A stretch of 64,000 nucleotides of DNA from Streptococcus sanguinis SK49 (GTDB lineage Bacteria; Bacillota; Bacilli; Lactobacillales; Streptococcaceae): NCBI RefSeq assembly GCF_000212815.1, contig NZ_GL890985.1, positions 661,729-725,728 of the forward strand. Direction: 5' to 3'. Below the pieces are notes generated by a model that was not told where the DNA came from, did not search any database, and saw nothing but the letters and a program-made list of their open reading frames with translations. A program made the translations under genes and the position numbers. This document shows positions 28,807-38,272 of the stretch, piece after piece; the stretch's first letter is position 1; every line of letters starts with the position of its first letter.

Positions 28807-29988
28807 ATGACAGAAACTAAAGGATATTTTGGACAATTCGGCGGCTCCTTTGTACCGGAGCCTATCCAGGCCTTGCTGGATGAATTGGAAGCAACTTTTG
28901 AGAAGTATAAGGATGATCCAGAATTTTTAAATGAATACCGGCATTATTTGGCAGATTATTCAGGCCGGGAAACTCCGCTTTACTTTGCAGAAAGTCTGAC
29001 CCAGCATCTGGGCGGGGCTAAGATTTATTTGAAGCGGGAAGATCTCAACCATCTGGGCTCACACAAGCTCAATAATGTTTTAGGTCAGATTCTTCTAGCT
29101 AAGCGCATGGGCAAGACCCGGGTCATTGCTGAAACTGGAGCTGGCCAGCATGGTGTGGCAACTGCGGCAGCAGCAGCTAAGTTTGGTATGAAGTGCGATG
29201 TTTACATGGGAGCAGAAGATGTAGAACGTCAGCGCCTCAATGTCTTCCGCATGGAAATGATGGGAGCGACTGTTCACGCAGTGGAAACAGGCACCAAAAC
29301 TCTCAAGGATGCTGTGGATGCGGCCTTTGGGGCTTGGATGAATGATTTGGAAGCCTTCTATGTTTTGGGTTCGGCTGTCGGTCCTCACCCTTATCCGACC
29401 ATTGTCCATGAGTTTCAAAAGGTAATCAGTGAAGAATCTCGCCGTCAGATTTTGGACAAGGAAGGCCGCTTGCCGGACTATGTCATTGCCTGCGTAGGCG
29501 GTGGCTCCAATGCTATCGGTGCCTTCTCTCAGTATGTGGCGGATGAAGAAGTCAAGCTGGTTGGTGTTGAAGCGGCTGGACGTGGTCTTGATACAGACCA
29601 GCATGCGGCGACCATGACCAAGGGAAGTGTCGGAGTAGTGGACGGCATGAAGACCTACGCTGTCTTTGCTGAAGATGGTCAGGTGGCACCGGTTTACTCC
29701 ATTTCGGCAGGCTTGGACTATCCTGGAGTTGGTCCCGAACATGCTTTCTTTAAAGATTCCGGTCGAGTAGAATACGTGGCCGCGACAGATGATGAAGCTG
29801 TGGACGCTTTGCTTCTCTTGACGCAAAAGGAAGGAATTTTGCCAGCAATTGAAAGCTCTCATGCCATTGCCGAAGCTATCAAGCGGGCTCCGCAACTGTC
29901 ATCTGACCAAATCATTATTATCAATGTATCCGGTCGTGGAGACAAGGATGTGGCAGCTATTGCCGACTATCTAGAAAAACGAAAATAA
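28807..29988 (+). CDS. trpB: Tryptophan synthase beta chain, second copy
   Basis: 393 aa, TrpB1-type. The PLP Lys87 is in 'GSHKLNN', and '[10 protein letters not shown]' (catalytic Glu) and the phosphate loop 'GGGSNAIG' are intact, so it should be active. It differs from the operon trpB (34653) at many positions, e.g. '[10 protein letters not shown]' against '[10 protein letters not shown]', so it is not a recent duplicate. It has no trpA partner in its own unit. It converts indole plus serine to tryptophan, either with the TrpA encoded at 35869 or alone as an indole salvage enzyme (inference). It is flanked on both sides by tryptophan T-boxes. Confidence 0.92.
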   Translation: MTETKGYFGQFGGSFVPEPIQALLDELEATFEKYKDDPEFLNEYRHYLADYSGRETPLYFAESLTQHLGGAKIYLKREDLNHLGSHKLNNVLGQILLAKRMGKTRVIAETGAGQHGVATAAAAAKFGMKCDVYMGAEDVERQRLNVFRMEMMGATVHAVETGTKTLKDAVDAAFGAWMNDLEAFYVLGSAVGPHPYPTIVHEFQKVISEESRRQILDKEGRLPDYVIACVGGGSNAIGAFSQYVADEEVKLVGVEAAGRGLDTDQHAATMTKGSVGVVDGMKTYAVFAEDGQVAPVYSISAGLDYPGVGPEHAFFKDSGRVEYVAATDDEAVDALLLLTQKEGILPAIESSHAIAEAIKRAPQLSSDQIIIINVSGRGDKDVAAIADYLEKRK

Positions 29989-30002
29989 AATACCCAGCAG
30001 AA

Positions 30003-30275
30003 GAGTAGTAACATCCCTCCTTTCAGAGAGTCTGTGGTTGCTGTAAACAGGCAGGAGAAGTTATGAAATGGGCTACTGGAGTCAACGTTTAGTCCTTTAG
30101 TTGAACTTTTATTACTTTGTTAGCATGCTTTGCTGTAAACCAGTATGCTGCCTTCTACTAAAAGGGATCTAAATGACTGTAAATAAGTAAATGAGATGTG
30201 GAGTCTGAAAACTCCATAACTGAGGTGGCACCGCGATGATACGCCCTCACAGGATGAACTGTGCGGGCGTTTTTC
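30003..30275 (+). promoter_or_regulatory. T-box riboswitch 2, tryptophan (specifier UGG), upstream of trpEGDCFBA
   Basis: The T-box sequence GAGGTGGCACCGCG is at 30222-30235, with specifier TGG at 30069-30071. Stem I closes with AGTAG (30004-30008) / CTACT. The terminator alternative is CGCCCTCACAG / CTGTGCGGGCG (30242-30269) with TTTTT. Stretches such as TTTCAG-GAG, CTGTGGTTG and AAACAGG and the whole T-box element match leader 1, so the two share ancestry. I see no good promoter between the trpB stop and this leader, so it may be fed by read-through from leader 1. Confidence 0.9.
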
Positions 30276-30301
30276 TGTAGTTCTGGAGCCAGTTATGACA
30301 G

Positions 30302-30330
30302 TGGACAGGTGCTATCTGTTCTTGTAAAAT
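30302..30330 (+). promoter_or_regulatory. Possible T-box-independent trpE promoter
   Basis: TGGACA (30302-30307), exact 17-bp spacer, TAAAAT (30325-30330), located after the T-box 2 terminator and 61 bp before trpE. If used, it gives transcription of trpEGDCFBA that escapes both T-boxes. Confidence 0.45.
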
Positions 30331-30391
30331 ACGGTCATGATTAGCAGATTGCTCCTCCTTAAACGCTTCCAATTAAATAGAAAGAAACATT

Positions 30392-31750
30392 ATGCAAAAG
30401 ATTTTACCAGCTGATATTTTATCGCCGATTCTGGCTTATATGCGGATTCAGGGCGACCACAAGGTGATTTTGGAAAGTATTCCAAGAGATAGCGAGACAG
30501 CTCGCTTTTCTATCCTAGCTTATAACCCAGTCTTTGAAGTTCGCTATGAAAATGGCCAGCTAACAAAGAATGGGCAAGTAATTGAGGCAGATCCATTGGA
30601 CTATCTGCATGAGTTAGCCGTAAAAAAAGATCATCATTCAGACTTGCCTTTTGGTGGTGGAGCCATTGGCTTTGTCGGTTACGATATGATTTCCCTCTAT
30701 GAAGAGATTGGCCAGATTCCAGCTGATGTGATTGGGACACCAGATATGCACTTTTTCGTCTATGAGAGTTACATGGTTTTTGACCATAAAAAAGACAAGG
30801 TCTATATCCTTGAGGAGGCCCTCTACAGTGATAGAAGCGAAGCTGATTTGGCTGCTAGTCTAGAGCTTATCATGGCTGAGCTGGCGCAGCCTGCGGTAGA
30901 TGAATTTTCACCGCTGGAACTGTCCAGTTTGAACTTCCAGAGTCACATCGAGCAGGCAGCTTTTGAAAAAATGGTGGAAGAAGCGCGGAGCTTGATTCGG
31001 CAGGGAGACATGTTCCAATGTGTGCTCAGTCAGCGTTTTTCAGCAGAGTATTCTGGTAGGCCGCTGGATTACTATCGCAATCTGCGTGTGACCAATCCTT
31101 CCAACTATCTCTACTTTTATGACTTCGGAGATTATCAGATTATCGGAGCCAGCCCAGAGAGTCTAGTCTCTGTCAAGCAGGGTCAGGTTACGACCAATCC
31201 TATTGCTGGAACCAGACCGCGTGGGAAGGATGAAAGAGAAGATAAAGCCTTGGCAGAGGAGTTGCTGGATGACGAGAAGGAAGTGGCGGAACACCGCATG
31301 TTAGTTGATTTGGGGCGTAATGATATTGGTAAAATTGCTCAGAATAATAGCGTGGAAGTCACTAAGTACATGGAGGTAGAGTATTTCCGCTATGTCATGC
31401 ATCTGACCAGCGTGGTTCGTGGTCAGCTTCTGCCCCAACTGACGGCTATGGATGCGCTCAAATCAACCTTGCCGGCCGGCACCGTCTCGGGTGCACCTAA
31501 GATTCGAGCCATGAAGCGAATTTATGAGCTAGAGCAGGAAAAACGTGGCGTTTATGCGGGGGCTATCGGCTATCTGTCTGCGACAGGTGATATGGATTTT
31601 GCCATCGCTATCCGGACCATGATTTTGAAAAATGGCAGAGCTTACGTTCAAGCTGGAGCTGGTATTGTTTATGACTCAATCCCTGCCAATGAATACCAAG
31701 AAACCATCAACAAGGCCAAATCAATGACCAAGATAGGAGAGATGCAATGA
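30392..31750 (+). CDS. trpE: Anthranilate synthase component I TrpE
   Basis: 452 aa. The N-terminal regulatory part has the tryptophan-binding 'ILES' segment, so feedback inhibition is expected. The chorismate-binding domain includes 'IGASPESLV', 'PIAGTRPRG' and 'TLPAGTVSGAPKIRAM'. It makes anthranilate from chorismate using ammonia from TrpG. It is the first gene of trpEGDCFBA. The RBS is weak (GAAAGAAAC), and the gene overlaps trpG by ATGA. Confidence 0.96.
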   Translation: MQKILPADILSPILAYMRIQGDHKVILESIPRDSETARFSILAYNPVFEVRYENGQLTKNGQVIEADPLDYLHELAVKKDHHSDLPFGGGAIGFVGYDMISLYEEIGQIPADVIGTPDMHFFVYESYMVFDHKKDKVYILEEALYSDRSEADLAASLELIMAELAQPAVDEFSPLELSSLNFQSHIEQAAFEKMVEEARSLIRQGDMFQCVLSQRFSAEYSGRPLDYYRNLRVTNPSNYLYFYDFGDYQIIGASPESLVSVKQGQVTTNPIAGTRPRGKDEREDKALAEELLDDEKEVAEHRMLVDLGRNDIGKIAQNNSVEVTKYMEVEYFRYVMHLTSVVRGQLLPQLTAMDALKSTLPAGTVSGAPKIRAMKRIYELEQEKRGVYAGAIGYLSATGDMDFAIAIRTMILKNGRAYVQAGAGIVYDSIPANEYQETINKAKSMTKIGEMQ

Positions 31751-32310
31751 TTTTATTGATTGATAATTATGATTCTTTTACTTACAATCTAGCCCAGTAT
31801 ATCGGCAATTTCGCAGAAGTTACGGTCTTGCGAAATGATGATGCAGGCCTTTATCAAGCGGCAGAAGAAGCAGATGCTTTGGTTCTGTCTCCGGGTCCAG
31901 GCTGGCCAGCAGATGCAGGACGGATGGAGGAGGTCATCCGTGATTTTACTGGTAAAAAGCCGATATTGGGGATTTGCTTGGGACACCAAGCCATTGCAGA
32001 AGTATTTGGCGGAAAGCTAGGTTTGGCTCCCAAAGTCATGCACGGCAAGCAAAGTATTCTGCGCTTTGAGGGAAAATCTCCTATCTATCAAGGGATAGAG
32101 GATGGACAGCCGGTCATGCGCTATCATTCGATTTTGATTGAAGAGATGCCGGAGGACTTTGAAGTGACGGCTCGGGCGGCTGATGATAACTCAATCATGG
32201 CTATCCAGCACAAGAGCCTGCCTATTTATGGTTTTCAGTATCATCCAGAAAGTATCGGCACGCCGGACGGCTTGTCGTCTATCAAGAATTTTATCGACTT
32301 AGTAAAGTAA
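31747..32310 (+). CDS. trpG: Anthranilate synthase glutamine amidotransferase TrpG
   Basis: 187 aa class I glutaminase with the triad Cys in 'LGICLGHQ' and His/Glu in '[12 protein letters not shown]', and the start '[14 protein letters not shown]'. It supplies ammonia to TrpE. It overlaps trpE by ATGA and lies 10 bp before trpD (RBS AAAGGAGG). It may also serve PabA activity, as in Bacillus, but no pab genes are in view. Confidence 0.95.
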   Translation: MILLIDNYDSFTYNLAQYIGNFAEVTVLRNDDAGLYQAAEEADALVLSPGPGWPADAGRMEEVIRDFTGKKPILGICLGHQAIAEVFGGKLGLAPKVMHGKQSILRFEGKSPIYQGIEDGQPVMRYHSILIEEMPEDFEVTARAADDNSIMAIQHKSLPIYGFQYHPESIGTPDGLSSIKNFIDLVK

Positions 32311-32320
32311 AGGAGGATGT

Positions 32321-33325
32321 ATGAAAGAGATTATTGCAAAACTAGCTGATTTTAAGGATTTAAGCAGTGCTGAGATGACAGATGTGATTGAGCGTATTGT
32401 CACTGGACGGGTGACAGAGTCTCAAATTGTAGCCTTCTTGCTGGGGCTCAAGATGAAAGGGGAGACGATTGAGGAACGAACTGCTTTGGCTCAGGTAATG
32501 CGAGGCCATGCTAAGCAGATTCCGACCACTATTCGCACTGCCATGGACAATTGCGGTACCGGTGGAGACAAGTCTTTCAGCTTCAATATTTCGACTACGG
32601 CAGCTTTTGTACTGGCAGGTGGCGGGATTAAGATGGCCAAGCACGGCAATCGCTCCATTTCTTCTAAGTCAGGCTCAGCTGATGTCTTAGAAGCTCTGGG
32701 TATCAATCTAGACTTGGATGCTGCTAGCTTGGGCAAGGTTTTTGAGCAGACAGGTATCGTCTTTCTCTTTGCAAAGAATATGCACCCAGCCATGAAATAC
32801 ATCATGCCAGCCCGTCTTAGCCTTGGCATTCCCACTATCATGAATCTAACTGGTCCGCTCATCCATCCCATGAGTCTAGAAACTCAGCTTTTGGGGACTA
32901 GCCGACCAGATATGCTAGAGAGCACGGCAGAGGTCTTGAAAAATATGGGCCGTAAGCGTGCAGTAGTCGTGTCGGGGCCGGATGGTCTTGACGAGGCGGG
33001 TCTTCATGGTCGTACCCAGTATGCTCTGCTGGAAAATGGGCAAATCAGCCTGCACGGCTTTCTGCCGTCAGATATTGGCATGAAAGAGATACCTCTTGAA
33101 GCGATTCGTGGAGGCAATGCCAAGGAAAATGCAGAAATTCTGCTATCTGTCCTGCAAAATCAAGCCAGCCCCTATCTGGAAACGGCAGTGCTGAATGCGG
33201 GATTGGGCTTCTACGCTAATGGGAAATCAGACAGTATAGAAGCAGGAATAGCTTTGGCACGCCAAGTGATTGCCAGCGGCGCAGCCTATGAAAAACTCAA
33301 GCAACTACAGGAGTATCAAAAATGA
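32321..33325 (+). CDS. trpD: Anthranilate phosphoribosyltransferase TrpD
   Basis: 334 aa. '[17 protein letters not shown]' is the PRPP-binding GTGGD loop, followed by '[21 protein letters not shown]' and the metal motif 'SGPDGLDE'. It joins anthranilate to PRPP. It overlaps trpC by ATGA. Confidence 0.96.
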   Translation: MKEIIAKLADFKDLSSAEMTDVIERIVTGRVTESQIVAFLLGLKMKGETIEERTALAQVMRGHAKQIPTTIRTAMDNCGTGGDKSFSFNISTTAAFVLAGGGIKMAKHGNRSISSKSGSADVLEALGINLDLDAASLGKVFEQTGIVFLFAKNMHPAMKYIMPARLSLGIPTIMNLTGPLIHPMSLETQLLGTSRPDMLESTAEVLKNMGRKRAVVVSGPDGLDEAGLHGRTQYALLENGQISLHGFLPSDIGMKEIPLEAIRGGNAKENAEILLSVLQNQASPYLETAVLNAGLGFYANGKSDSIEAGIALARQVIASGAAYEKLKQLQEYQK

Positions 33326-34089
33326 GCAAAGAATTTCTCCCGACCATTCTAAAGCAAAAAGAGCAGGAAGTGGCGGCTATGTCTTATGAAGAGCTGCAAC
33401 CTCTGCGCTCGACCTATTCCCTCTATGATTATCTCAAAAGCCAGTCCCAAGAGCTGCAGCTGATTGCTGAGGTCAAAAAAGCCAGTCCAAGTCTGGGAGA
33501 TATTAATCTTGCTGTGGATATTGTGGAGCAGGCTTGCACCTATGAACGATGCGGTGCAGCTATGATTTCAGTCCTGACAGATGAGATTTTCTTTAAAGGC
33601 CATCTGGATTACCTGAGAGAGATTTCAAGTCAAGTGTCCATTCTAACCCTCAATAAGGACTTTATTATTGATGAAAAACAGATTGTTCGCGCCCGCAATG
33701 CTGGAGCGACAGTTATTCTTCTGATTGTGGCTGCCTTGTCTGAAAAGCGGCTGCAAGAACTCTATGATTTTGCGACAGGTTTAGGCTTGGAAGTTCTGGT
33801 CGAAACCCATAATCTGGTGGAGCTGGAAATTGCCCATAGAATAGGAGCTCGGATTATCGGTGTTAATAACCGCAATTTAGTTACTTTTGAGACAGATATC
33901 AATACAAGTCTTCAGCTATCTGCCCATTTCAAAGATGACAGGGTTTACGTATCAGAGTCCGCTATTTTCAGCAAGGAAGATGCTGAGTTGGTAGCTCCTT
34001 ATTTCCATGCGATTTTAGTCGGAACAGCCCTGATGCAGGCTGAGGATGTGGCAGAAAAAATCAAGGAGCTGAAAATTGACAAAGGTTAA
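33322..34089 (+). CDS. trpC: Indole-3-glycerol phosphate synthase TrpC
   Basis: 255 aa TIM barrel with '[15 protein letters not shown]' (catalytic Lys), '[17 protein letters not shown]', '[10 protein letters not shown]' and '[13 protein letters not shown]'. It closes the indole ring to give indole-3-glycerol phosphate. It overlaps trpD by 4 bp and trpF by 14 bp. Confidence 0.96.
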   Translation: MSKEFLPTILKQKEQEVAAMSYEELQPLRSTYSLYDYLKSQSQELQLIAEVKKASPSLGDINLAVDIVEQACTYERCGAAMISVLTDEIFFKGHLDYLREISSQVSILTLNKDFIIDEKQIVRARNAGATVILLIVAALSEKRLQELYDFATGLGLEVLVETHNLVELEIAHRIGARIIGVNNRNLVTFETDINTSLQLSAHFKDDRVYVSESAIFSKEDAELVAPYFHAILVGTALMQAEDVAEKIKELKIDKG

Positions 34090-34663
34090 GATTTGCGGTT
34101 TATCAACGGCCAGCGCTGTGGAAACGGCATGCCAGGCTGGTGCAGATTACATTGGATTTGTCTTTGCTGAGAGCCGTCGGAGGGTCAGTTTGGAGCAAGC
34201 TCAGAAGCTAGCTGCCTTGGTGCCGCCTGCTGTCCGAAAGGTAGGAGTTTTCGTCTCTCCGAGCTTGGCAGAGTTGCAGGAAGCTATTTCAGTGGCAAAT
34301 CTAGATTTGGTGCAGATTCATGGCGATTTTAATGAAGATCTTCTGACTCAGATCGGCCGGTCGGTTATTCGAGCTTATCAGGTCAAGGGAGCGTTAAAAG
34401 GAGTCAGCCAACAAGCGGACTACCTGCTCTTTGATGCCCCTCTTGCCGGTAGTGGTCAGACCTTTGACTGGCAAGCTTTTGATAAAGGTCAAATCCACCA
34501 GCCCTTCTTTATCGCCGGTGGTTTGAATGCAGGGAATGTCCGAGAAGCGATTCAGCACTTTGCCCCTTACGCAGTTGATGTCTCAAGCGGGGTCGAGACT
34601 GACGGCCAGAAGGACTTAGAAAAGATAAAAGAATTTATAGAAAGAGTGAAAGATGGCATATAA
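34076..34663 (+). CDS. trpF: Phosphoribosylanthranilate isomerase TrpF
   Basis: 195 aa. The likely start is TTG at 34076, since it begins the standard 'TKVKICGLS' N-terminus, has AAGGAG about 10 bp upstream, and no ATG/GTG fits. The catalytic Cys is in 'KICGLS', and '[15 protein letters not shown]', 'VQIHGDF' and '[11 protein letters not shown]' complete the barrel. It isomerises phosphoribosylanthranilate. It overlaps trpC by 14 bp and trpB by 11 bp. Confidence 0.94.
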   Translation: MTKVKICGLSTASAVETACQAGADYIGFVFAESRRRVSLEQAQKLAALVPPAVRKVGVFVSPSLAELQEAISVANLDLVQIHGDFNEDLLTQIGRSVIRAYQVKGALKGVSQQADYLLFDAPLAGSGQTFDWQAFDKGQIHQPFFIAGGLNAGNVREAIQHFAPYAVDVSSGVETDGQKDLEKIKEFIERVKDGI

Positions 34664-35876
34664 TCAACCCAATCAAGAAGGATTTTACGGTGAGTTTGGT
34701 GGGCGCTTTGTTCCCGAAACGCTGATGACAGCAGTTTTGGAATTGGATAAAGCCTACCGTGAGAGTAAAAAAGACCCAGCCTTTCAGGCTGAGCTGGATG
34801 AGTTGCTGAAGCAGTATGTAGGGCGAGAAAATCCTCTCTATTTTGCTAAAAATCTGACAGCCTATGCTGGCGGTGCTAAGATTTATCTGAAGCGGGAAGA
34901 CCTCAACCATACCGGGGCCCATAAAATCAATAACTCTCTAGGCCAGGTCCTATTGGCCAAGCGAATGGGCAAGAAGAAAATTATTGCCGAGACTGGTGCG
35001 GGCCAGCACGGAGTAGCCACCGCCACAGCTGCAGCCCTTTTCAACATGGACTGCACTATCTACATGGGTGAAGAAGATGTCAAGCGCCAAGCCCTCAATG
35101 TCTTTCGGATGGAACTTCTGGGAGCCAAGGTAGAGTCTGTGACCGATGGCTCTCGAGTCCTCAAGGATGCAGTCAATGCCGCCTTGCGAGCTTGGGTGGC
35201 TCAGGTTGATGATACTCACTATATTATGGGCTCAGCCTTGGGGCCCCATCCCTTCCCAGAGATTGTCCGCGACTATCAGAGTGTGATTGGGCGTGAGGCC
35301 AAGCGCCAGTTTGCTGAGCAAAATGCAGGTGCCTTGCCAGATGCTTTAGTCGCCTGCGTTGGCGGTGGTTCCAATGCTATTGGGCTCTTTTATCCTTTTG
35401 TAGATGATAGTACAGTGGCTATGTATGGAACAGAGGCAGCTGGGCGGGGCGTGGATACAGATGAACACGCTGCGACCTTAACCAAGGGCCGGCCAGGTGT
35501 TTTACACGGTGCCTTGATGGATGTCTTGCAGGATGAGCAAGGGCAGATTTTGGAAGCCTTCTCTATCTCTGCTGGGCTTGACTATCCGGGCATCGGACCT
35601 GAACATTCTCATTTTAACGCTATCCAGCGCGCCACTTATGTGCCAGTAACGGATGAAGAAGCCTTGGAAGCCTTTCAGCTCCTGTCTCGTATTGAAGGGA
35701 TTATCCCTGCTCTAGAGTCTAGCCACGCTATTGCTTATGCAGTTAAGCTGGCTAAGGAGTTGGGACCAGATAAATCAATGATCGTCTGCCTATCCGGCCG
35801 TGGTGACAAGGATGTCGTTCAGGTAAAGGAGCACTTGGAAAGAGAAATGGCTCAAAAAGGAGGTGCTCATGACTAA
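34653..35876 (+). CDS. trpB: Tryptophan synthase beta chain, operon copy
   Basis: 407 aa. PLP Lys91 is in '[11 protein letters not shown]', with '[18 protein letters not shown]' and '[10 protein letters not shown]'. The N-terminus '[15 protein letters not shown]' is the standard one for the TrpA-dependent enzyme. It makes tryptophan from indole channelled by TrpA. It overlaps trpF by 11 bp and ends inside the trpA RBS region. This is the canonical copy; a second trpB lies at 28807. Confidence 0.96.
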   Translation: MAYNQPNQEGFYGEFGGRFVPETLMTAVLELDKAYRESKKDPAFQAELDELLKQYVGRENPLYFAKNLTAYAGGAKIYLKREDLNHTGAHKINNSLGQVLLAKRMGKKKIIAETGAGQHGVATATAAALFNMDCTIYMGEEDVKRQALNVFRMELLGAKVESVTDGSRVLKDAVNAALRAWVAQVDDTHYIMGSALGPHPFPEIVRDYQSVIGREAKRQFAEQNAGALPDALVACVGGGSNAIGLFYPFVDDSTVAMYGTEAAGRGVDTDEHAATLTKGRPGVLHGALMDVLQDEQGQILEAFSISAGLDYPGIGPEHSHFNAIQRATYVPVTDEEALEAFQLLSRIEGIIPALESSHAIAYAVKLAKELGPDKSMIVCLSGRGDKDVVQVKEHLEREMAQKGGAHD

Positions 35877-36648
35877 AACACTCACACAGCATTTAGAAAC
35901 CATCAAAAAAGCAGGCAAGGGAATTTTCCTTCCTTATATCATGGCTGGTGATCACGAGAAAGGTTTGGCAGGATTAGCAGAAACTATCGCATTTTTGGAA
36001 AACTTGGGTGTGTCAGCCATTGAAATCGGCCTGCCATTTTCAGACCCTGTTGCAGATGGGCCGGTTATTGAAGAAGCCGGTCTGAGAAGTCTGGGTCACC
36101 ATACTTCCGCCAAGTCTTTAATCGCAAGCTTGCAGAAGTTGGACACTCAGCTGCCTCTTATCATCATGACCTACTTTAATCCTATTTTCCAATACGGTCT
36201 CAAAGATTTTGTCAAGGATTTGGCTAGGACACCGGTTAAAGGATTGATCATTCCGGATTTGCCCTACGAGCACAGAAATTTCATCTTGCCTTTACTGAAA
36301 GATTCAGATATCGCTCTTGTTCCTTTAGTGAGCCTGACGACTGGTCTAGAACGTCAGCAGGAGCTGATCAAGGAAGCTGAAGGTTTTATCTACGCTGTAG
36401 CTATCAACGGTGTGACAGGTAAGAGCGGAAGCTACCGCAATGATTTGGACCAGCATCTGAGTAAGCTTCATGATATTGCAGAGATTCCAGTACTGACGGG
36501 CTTTGGCGTTTCGACTTTAGAAGATGTTAACCGTTTCAATCAAGTCTCAGATGGAGTCATTGTCGGATCTAAGATTGTCAAAGCTCTTCATGAAAAGGAC
36601 ACCAGTATAGCAGCCTTTATCAAAGAAGCAGCAGCTTATAAGAAATAA
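35869..36648 (+). CDS. trpA: Tryptophan synthase alpha chain TrpA
   Basis: 259 aa from ATG 35869 with AAAAAGGAGG directly upstream; a GTG at 35863 lies within the RBS. Catalytic residues are Glu in '[18 protein letters not shown]' and Asp in 'IPDLPYEH'; the phosphate loop is '[10 protein letters not shown]'. It releases indole from indole-3-glycerol phosphate. It is the last gene of the operon. Its 3' end overlaps the convergent cclA by 29 bp. Confidence 0.95.
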   Translation: MTKTLTQHLETIKKAGKGIFLPYIMAGDHEKGLAGLAETIAFLENLGVSAIEIGLPFSDPVADGPVIEEAGLRSLGHHTSAKSLIASLQKLDTQLPLIIMTYFNPIFQYGLKDFVKDLARTPVKGLIIPDLPYEHRNFILPLLKDSDIALVPLVSLTTGLERQQELIKEAEGFIYAVAINGVTGKSGSYRNDLDQHLSKLHDIAEIPVLTGFGVSTLEDVNRFNQVSDGVIVGSKIVKALHEKDTSIAAFIKEAAAYKK

Positions 36649-37279
36649 GAACCACGACACCAAACAAAAGACAGGGTACAAAAGCCAGCCTGTCTTTTTT
36701 CTTTTTAAAGCAGAAACAGGCAAGACCAGAGAAGCTAGCGATTTGGATAAGGATGAGAGTCTCCGTCAGGCTGAAAATGGCTGAGCAAGACACCAGAAAG
36801 AGAAAGTCGCCAGCTCCAATACGAAGATTATAAAAGAAGGCTAGAAGTCCTAAGGCTAAAAAGAAGAGCATGAGAAGATTGACGCCCGCTGTCATCAGCA
36901 GCAAAAGCTGAAAAACCAACCAGATCATCAAAGGGTATTGCTGCTCTCTTTGATCGTAGATGGCTAGAGTCAAGCCCATGGTGAGTAGTAGGAGTTGACT
37001 GATGGAAATCGTGCCAAGCGAAGTTGCTAGAGAAAGACCGCCCAAGAGACATTCAAAAAATAAATAGCGTAAGGGAATCTTGTCTCCACAGAAGCGGCAA
37101 CGAAGACGGTTCATGACTTGAGAAAAAATAGGAATCAAATCACGCGGTGCCAATCTTTTCCCGCAGGCATTGCAATGGCTAGCGGGAGTGATGATAGACT
37201 GCTCTGGGAAGCGGTCGATAACCAAGCCTAGGAATGAGGCAAAGACGGTACCAACAAGAAAAAAGTATAGATGAATCAT
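36620..37279 (-). CDS. cclA: Type IV prepilin peptidase CclA (competence)
   Basis: 219 aa A24-family aspartic peptidase of the membrane. It has two CxxC pairs ('CNACGKR', 'CRFCGDK') in the N-terminal zinc region, the first catalytic Asp in '[12 protein letters not shown]', and the second in 'GAGDFLF' (GxGD motif). About six or seven helices. It cleaves the leader of the ComG pseudopilins for DNA uptake. The start at 37279 lies 7 bp below a perfect ComX box, so it belongs to the late competence regulon. Its last 29 bases overlap trpA, and the trp operon terminator lies inside its coding region. Confidence 0.93.
   Translation of the reverse strand: MIHLYFFLVGTVFASFLGLVIDRFPEQSIITPASHCNACGKRLAPRDLIPIFSQVMNRLRCRFCGDKIPLRYLFFECLLGGLSLATSLGTISISQLLLLTMGLTLAIYDQREQQYPLMIWLVFQLLLLMTAGVNLLMLFFLALGLLAFFYNLRIGAGDFLFLVSCSAIFSLTETLILIQIASFSGLACFCFKKKKDRLAFVPCLLFGVVVLISYKLLLL
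36668..36706 (+). terminator. Terminator of trpEGDCFBA, inside cclA
   Basis: Stem AGACAGG (36669-36675) / CCTGTCT (36689-36695) followed by TTTTTCTTTTT. It lies within the last 30 codons of the convergent cclA gene and can also fold in the leftward transcript. Confidence 0.75.
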
Positions 37280-37286
37280 ACTTATT

Positions 37287-37294
37287 TATTCGTA
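37287..37294 (-). promoter_or_regulatory. ComX (cin) box of cclA
   Basis: A perfect TACGAATA on the minus strand, 7 bp upstream of the cclA ATG, with T-rich sequence further upstream. This is the recognition site of the competence sigma factor ComX/SigX. The short distance suggests a leaderless or nearly leaderless mRNA. Confidence 0.88.
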
Positions 37295-37361
37295 ATTTTA
37301 AACAGAAAAATTCTGAAATTTTGCAACTTTTCTAATAAAGTCTTTTTTTGAATCTTTTGTC

Positions 37362-37425
37362 TTGACTTTCTTATTTAGAAGCATTATAATTAAACCATAA
37401 TCTAAAAAGATTAGAATCATTATAA
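37362..37425 (+). promoter_or_regulatory. dpr promoter with PerR box
   Basis: TTGACT (37362-37367), 17-bp spacer, TATAAT (37385-37390). The 15-bp sequence at 37411-37425, TTAGAATCATTATAA, matches the PerR box TTATAATNATTATAA with one change and lies downstream of the start site, a position where PerR blocks transcription until peroxide oxidises it. Confidence 0.8.
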
Positions 37426-37445
37426 ATAAAAACGAGGTAGAAACA

Positions 37446-37961
37446 ATGACACAAGTAAAAAATGGTGCAGCAACTGACGTAGCAACTTTCAGCAATCAAA
37501 AGGCTTTGCCAAAGACTAAGGCTATTCTTAATCAAGTAGTGGCAGACCTTTATACAGCTCATATCGCTCTTCACCAAGTTCACTGGTATATGCGTGGCGC
37601 AGGCTTCATGGTTTGGCATCCAAAAATGGATGAATACATGGAAACTTTGGATACAACTTTGGATGAAGTCAGCGAGCGCTTGATTACACTAGGAGGCAAG
37701 CCTTATTCTACGTTGACCGAGTTTATCCAACACAGCAAGATTGAAGAAAAAGCTGGTGAGTTCAGCAAGAATGTAGAAGAAAGTCTGGCGCGTGTGATTG
37801 AGATTTTCCGTTATCTGACAGGTCTTTACCAAGATGCTTTGGATGTAACAGACCAAGAAGGGGACGATGTAACCAATGATATCTTTGTTGGTGCCAAGGC
37901 TGACCTCGAAAAGACTATCTGGATGCTGACAGCTGAAATTGGTCAAGCACCAGGTTTATAA
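37446..37961 (+). CDS. dpr: Dps-like peroxide resistance protein Dpr
   Basis: 171 aa ferritin-like. The ferroxidase residues lie in 'LHQVHWYMRGAGFMVWHPKMDEY' (His, His, Asp) and 'ETLDTTLDEVSERLITLGG' (Asp, Glu), as in other Dps dodecamers. It stores iron and uses H2O2 as oxidant, preventing Fenton damage, which is important in a host that makes peroxide through GlpO. The RBS is ACGAGG. It is monocistronic, with a PerR box in its promoter. Confidence 0.95.
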   Translation: MTQVKNGAATDVATFSNQKALPKTKAILNQVVADLYTAHIALHQVHWYMRGAGFMVWHPKMDEYMETLDTTLDEVSERLITLGGKPYSTLTEFIQHSKIEEKAGEFSKNVEESLARVIEIFRYLTGLYQDALDVTDQEGDDVTNDIFVGAKADLEKTIWMLTAEIGQAPGL

Positions 37962-37977
37962 AAAATGATCCATGCGA

Positions 37978-38014
37978 AACAGAAAGGAAACAGGCTTTCC
38001 TTTCTGTTTTTTCA
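37978..38014 (+). terminator. Terminator of dpr
   Basis: A 13-bp stem AACAGAAAGGAAA (37978-37990) / TTTCCTTTCTGTT (37996-38008) with a T tail. Confidence 0.9.
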
Positions 38015-38016
38015 TC

Positions 38017-38045
38017 TTGAAAAGCGCTGGAAAATCTGATAAAAT
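38017..38045 (+). promoter_or_regulatory. yqgQ promoter, probably leaderless
   Basis: TTGAAA (38017-38022), 17-bp spacer, TAAAAT (38040-38045). The yqgQ ATG (38053) starts 7 bp later and has no ribosome binding site, so the mRNA is probably leaderless. Confidence 0.65.
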
Positions 38046-38052
38046 ATAGCTC

Positions 38053-38271
38053 ATGAAAACCCTGTATGATGTTCAGCAATTTCTTAAAAGTTTCGGAATC
38101 ATTATCTATATGGGCAAGCGCCTTTACGATATTGAGATGATGAAAATTGAGCTGAAGAGGATTTACGATGCCGGTCTAATGGATAAGCTAGCTTATTTTG
38201 AGGCGGAGGCAGTCTTGCGACGAGAACATCGCTTAGAGTTAGAATATTTAGAAAAGAAAAAGGAGACTTGA
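38053..38271 (+). CDS. yqgQ: YqgQ family (DUF910) protein
   Basis: 72 aa. 'LYDVQQFLKSFGIIIYMGKRLYDIEMM' is the diagnostic YqgQ start; the rest is helical and charged. In Bacillus and many streptococci yqgQ stands just before the glucokinase gene; here the next gene is a rhodanese-like protein one base after the stop, and no glucokinase follows. Function unknown, possibly nucleic-acid binding in the family. Confidence 0.88.
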   Translation: MKTLYDVQQFLKSFGIIIYMGKRLYDIEMMKIELKRIYDAGLMDKLAYFEAEAVLRREHRLELEYLEKKKET

Positions 38272-38272
38272 G

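Noticed and set aside
29095..29895. 266-aa minus-strand open frame within the extra trpB
   Set aside because: Antisense shadow of a clear trpB; composition is the complement of coding sequence and it lacks motifs.
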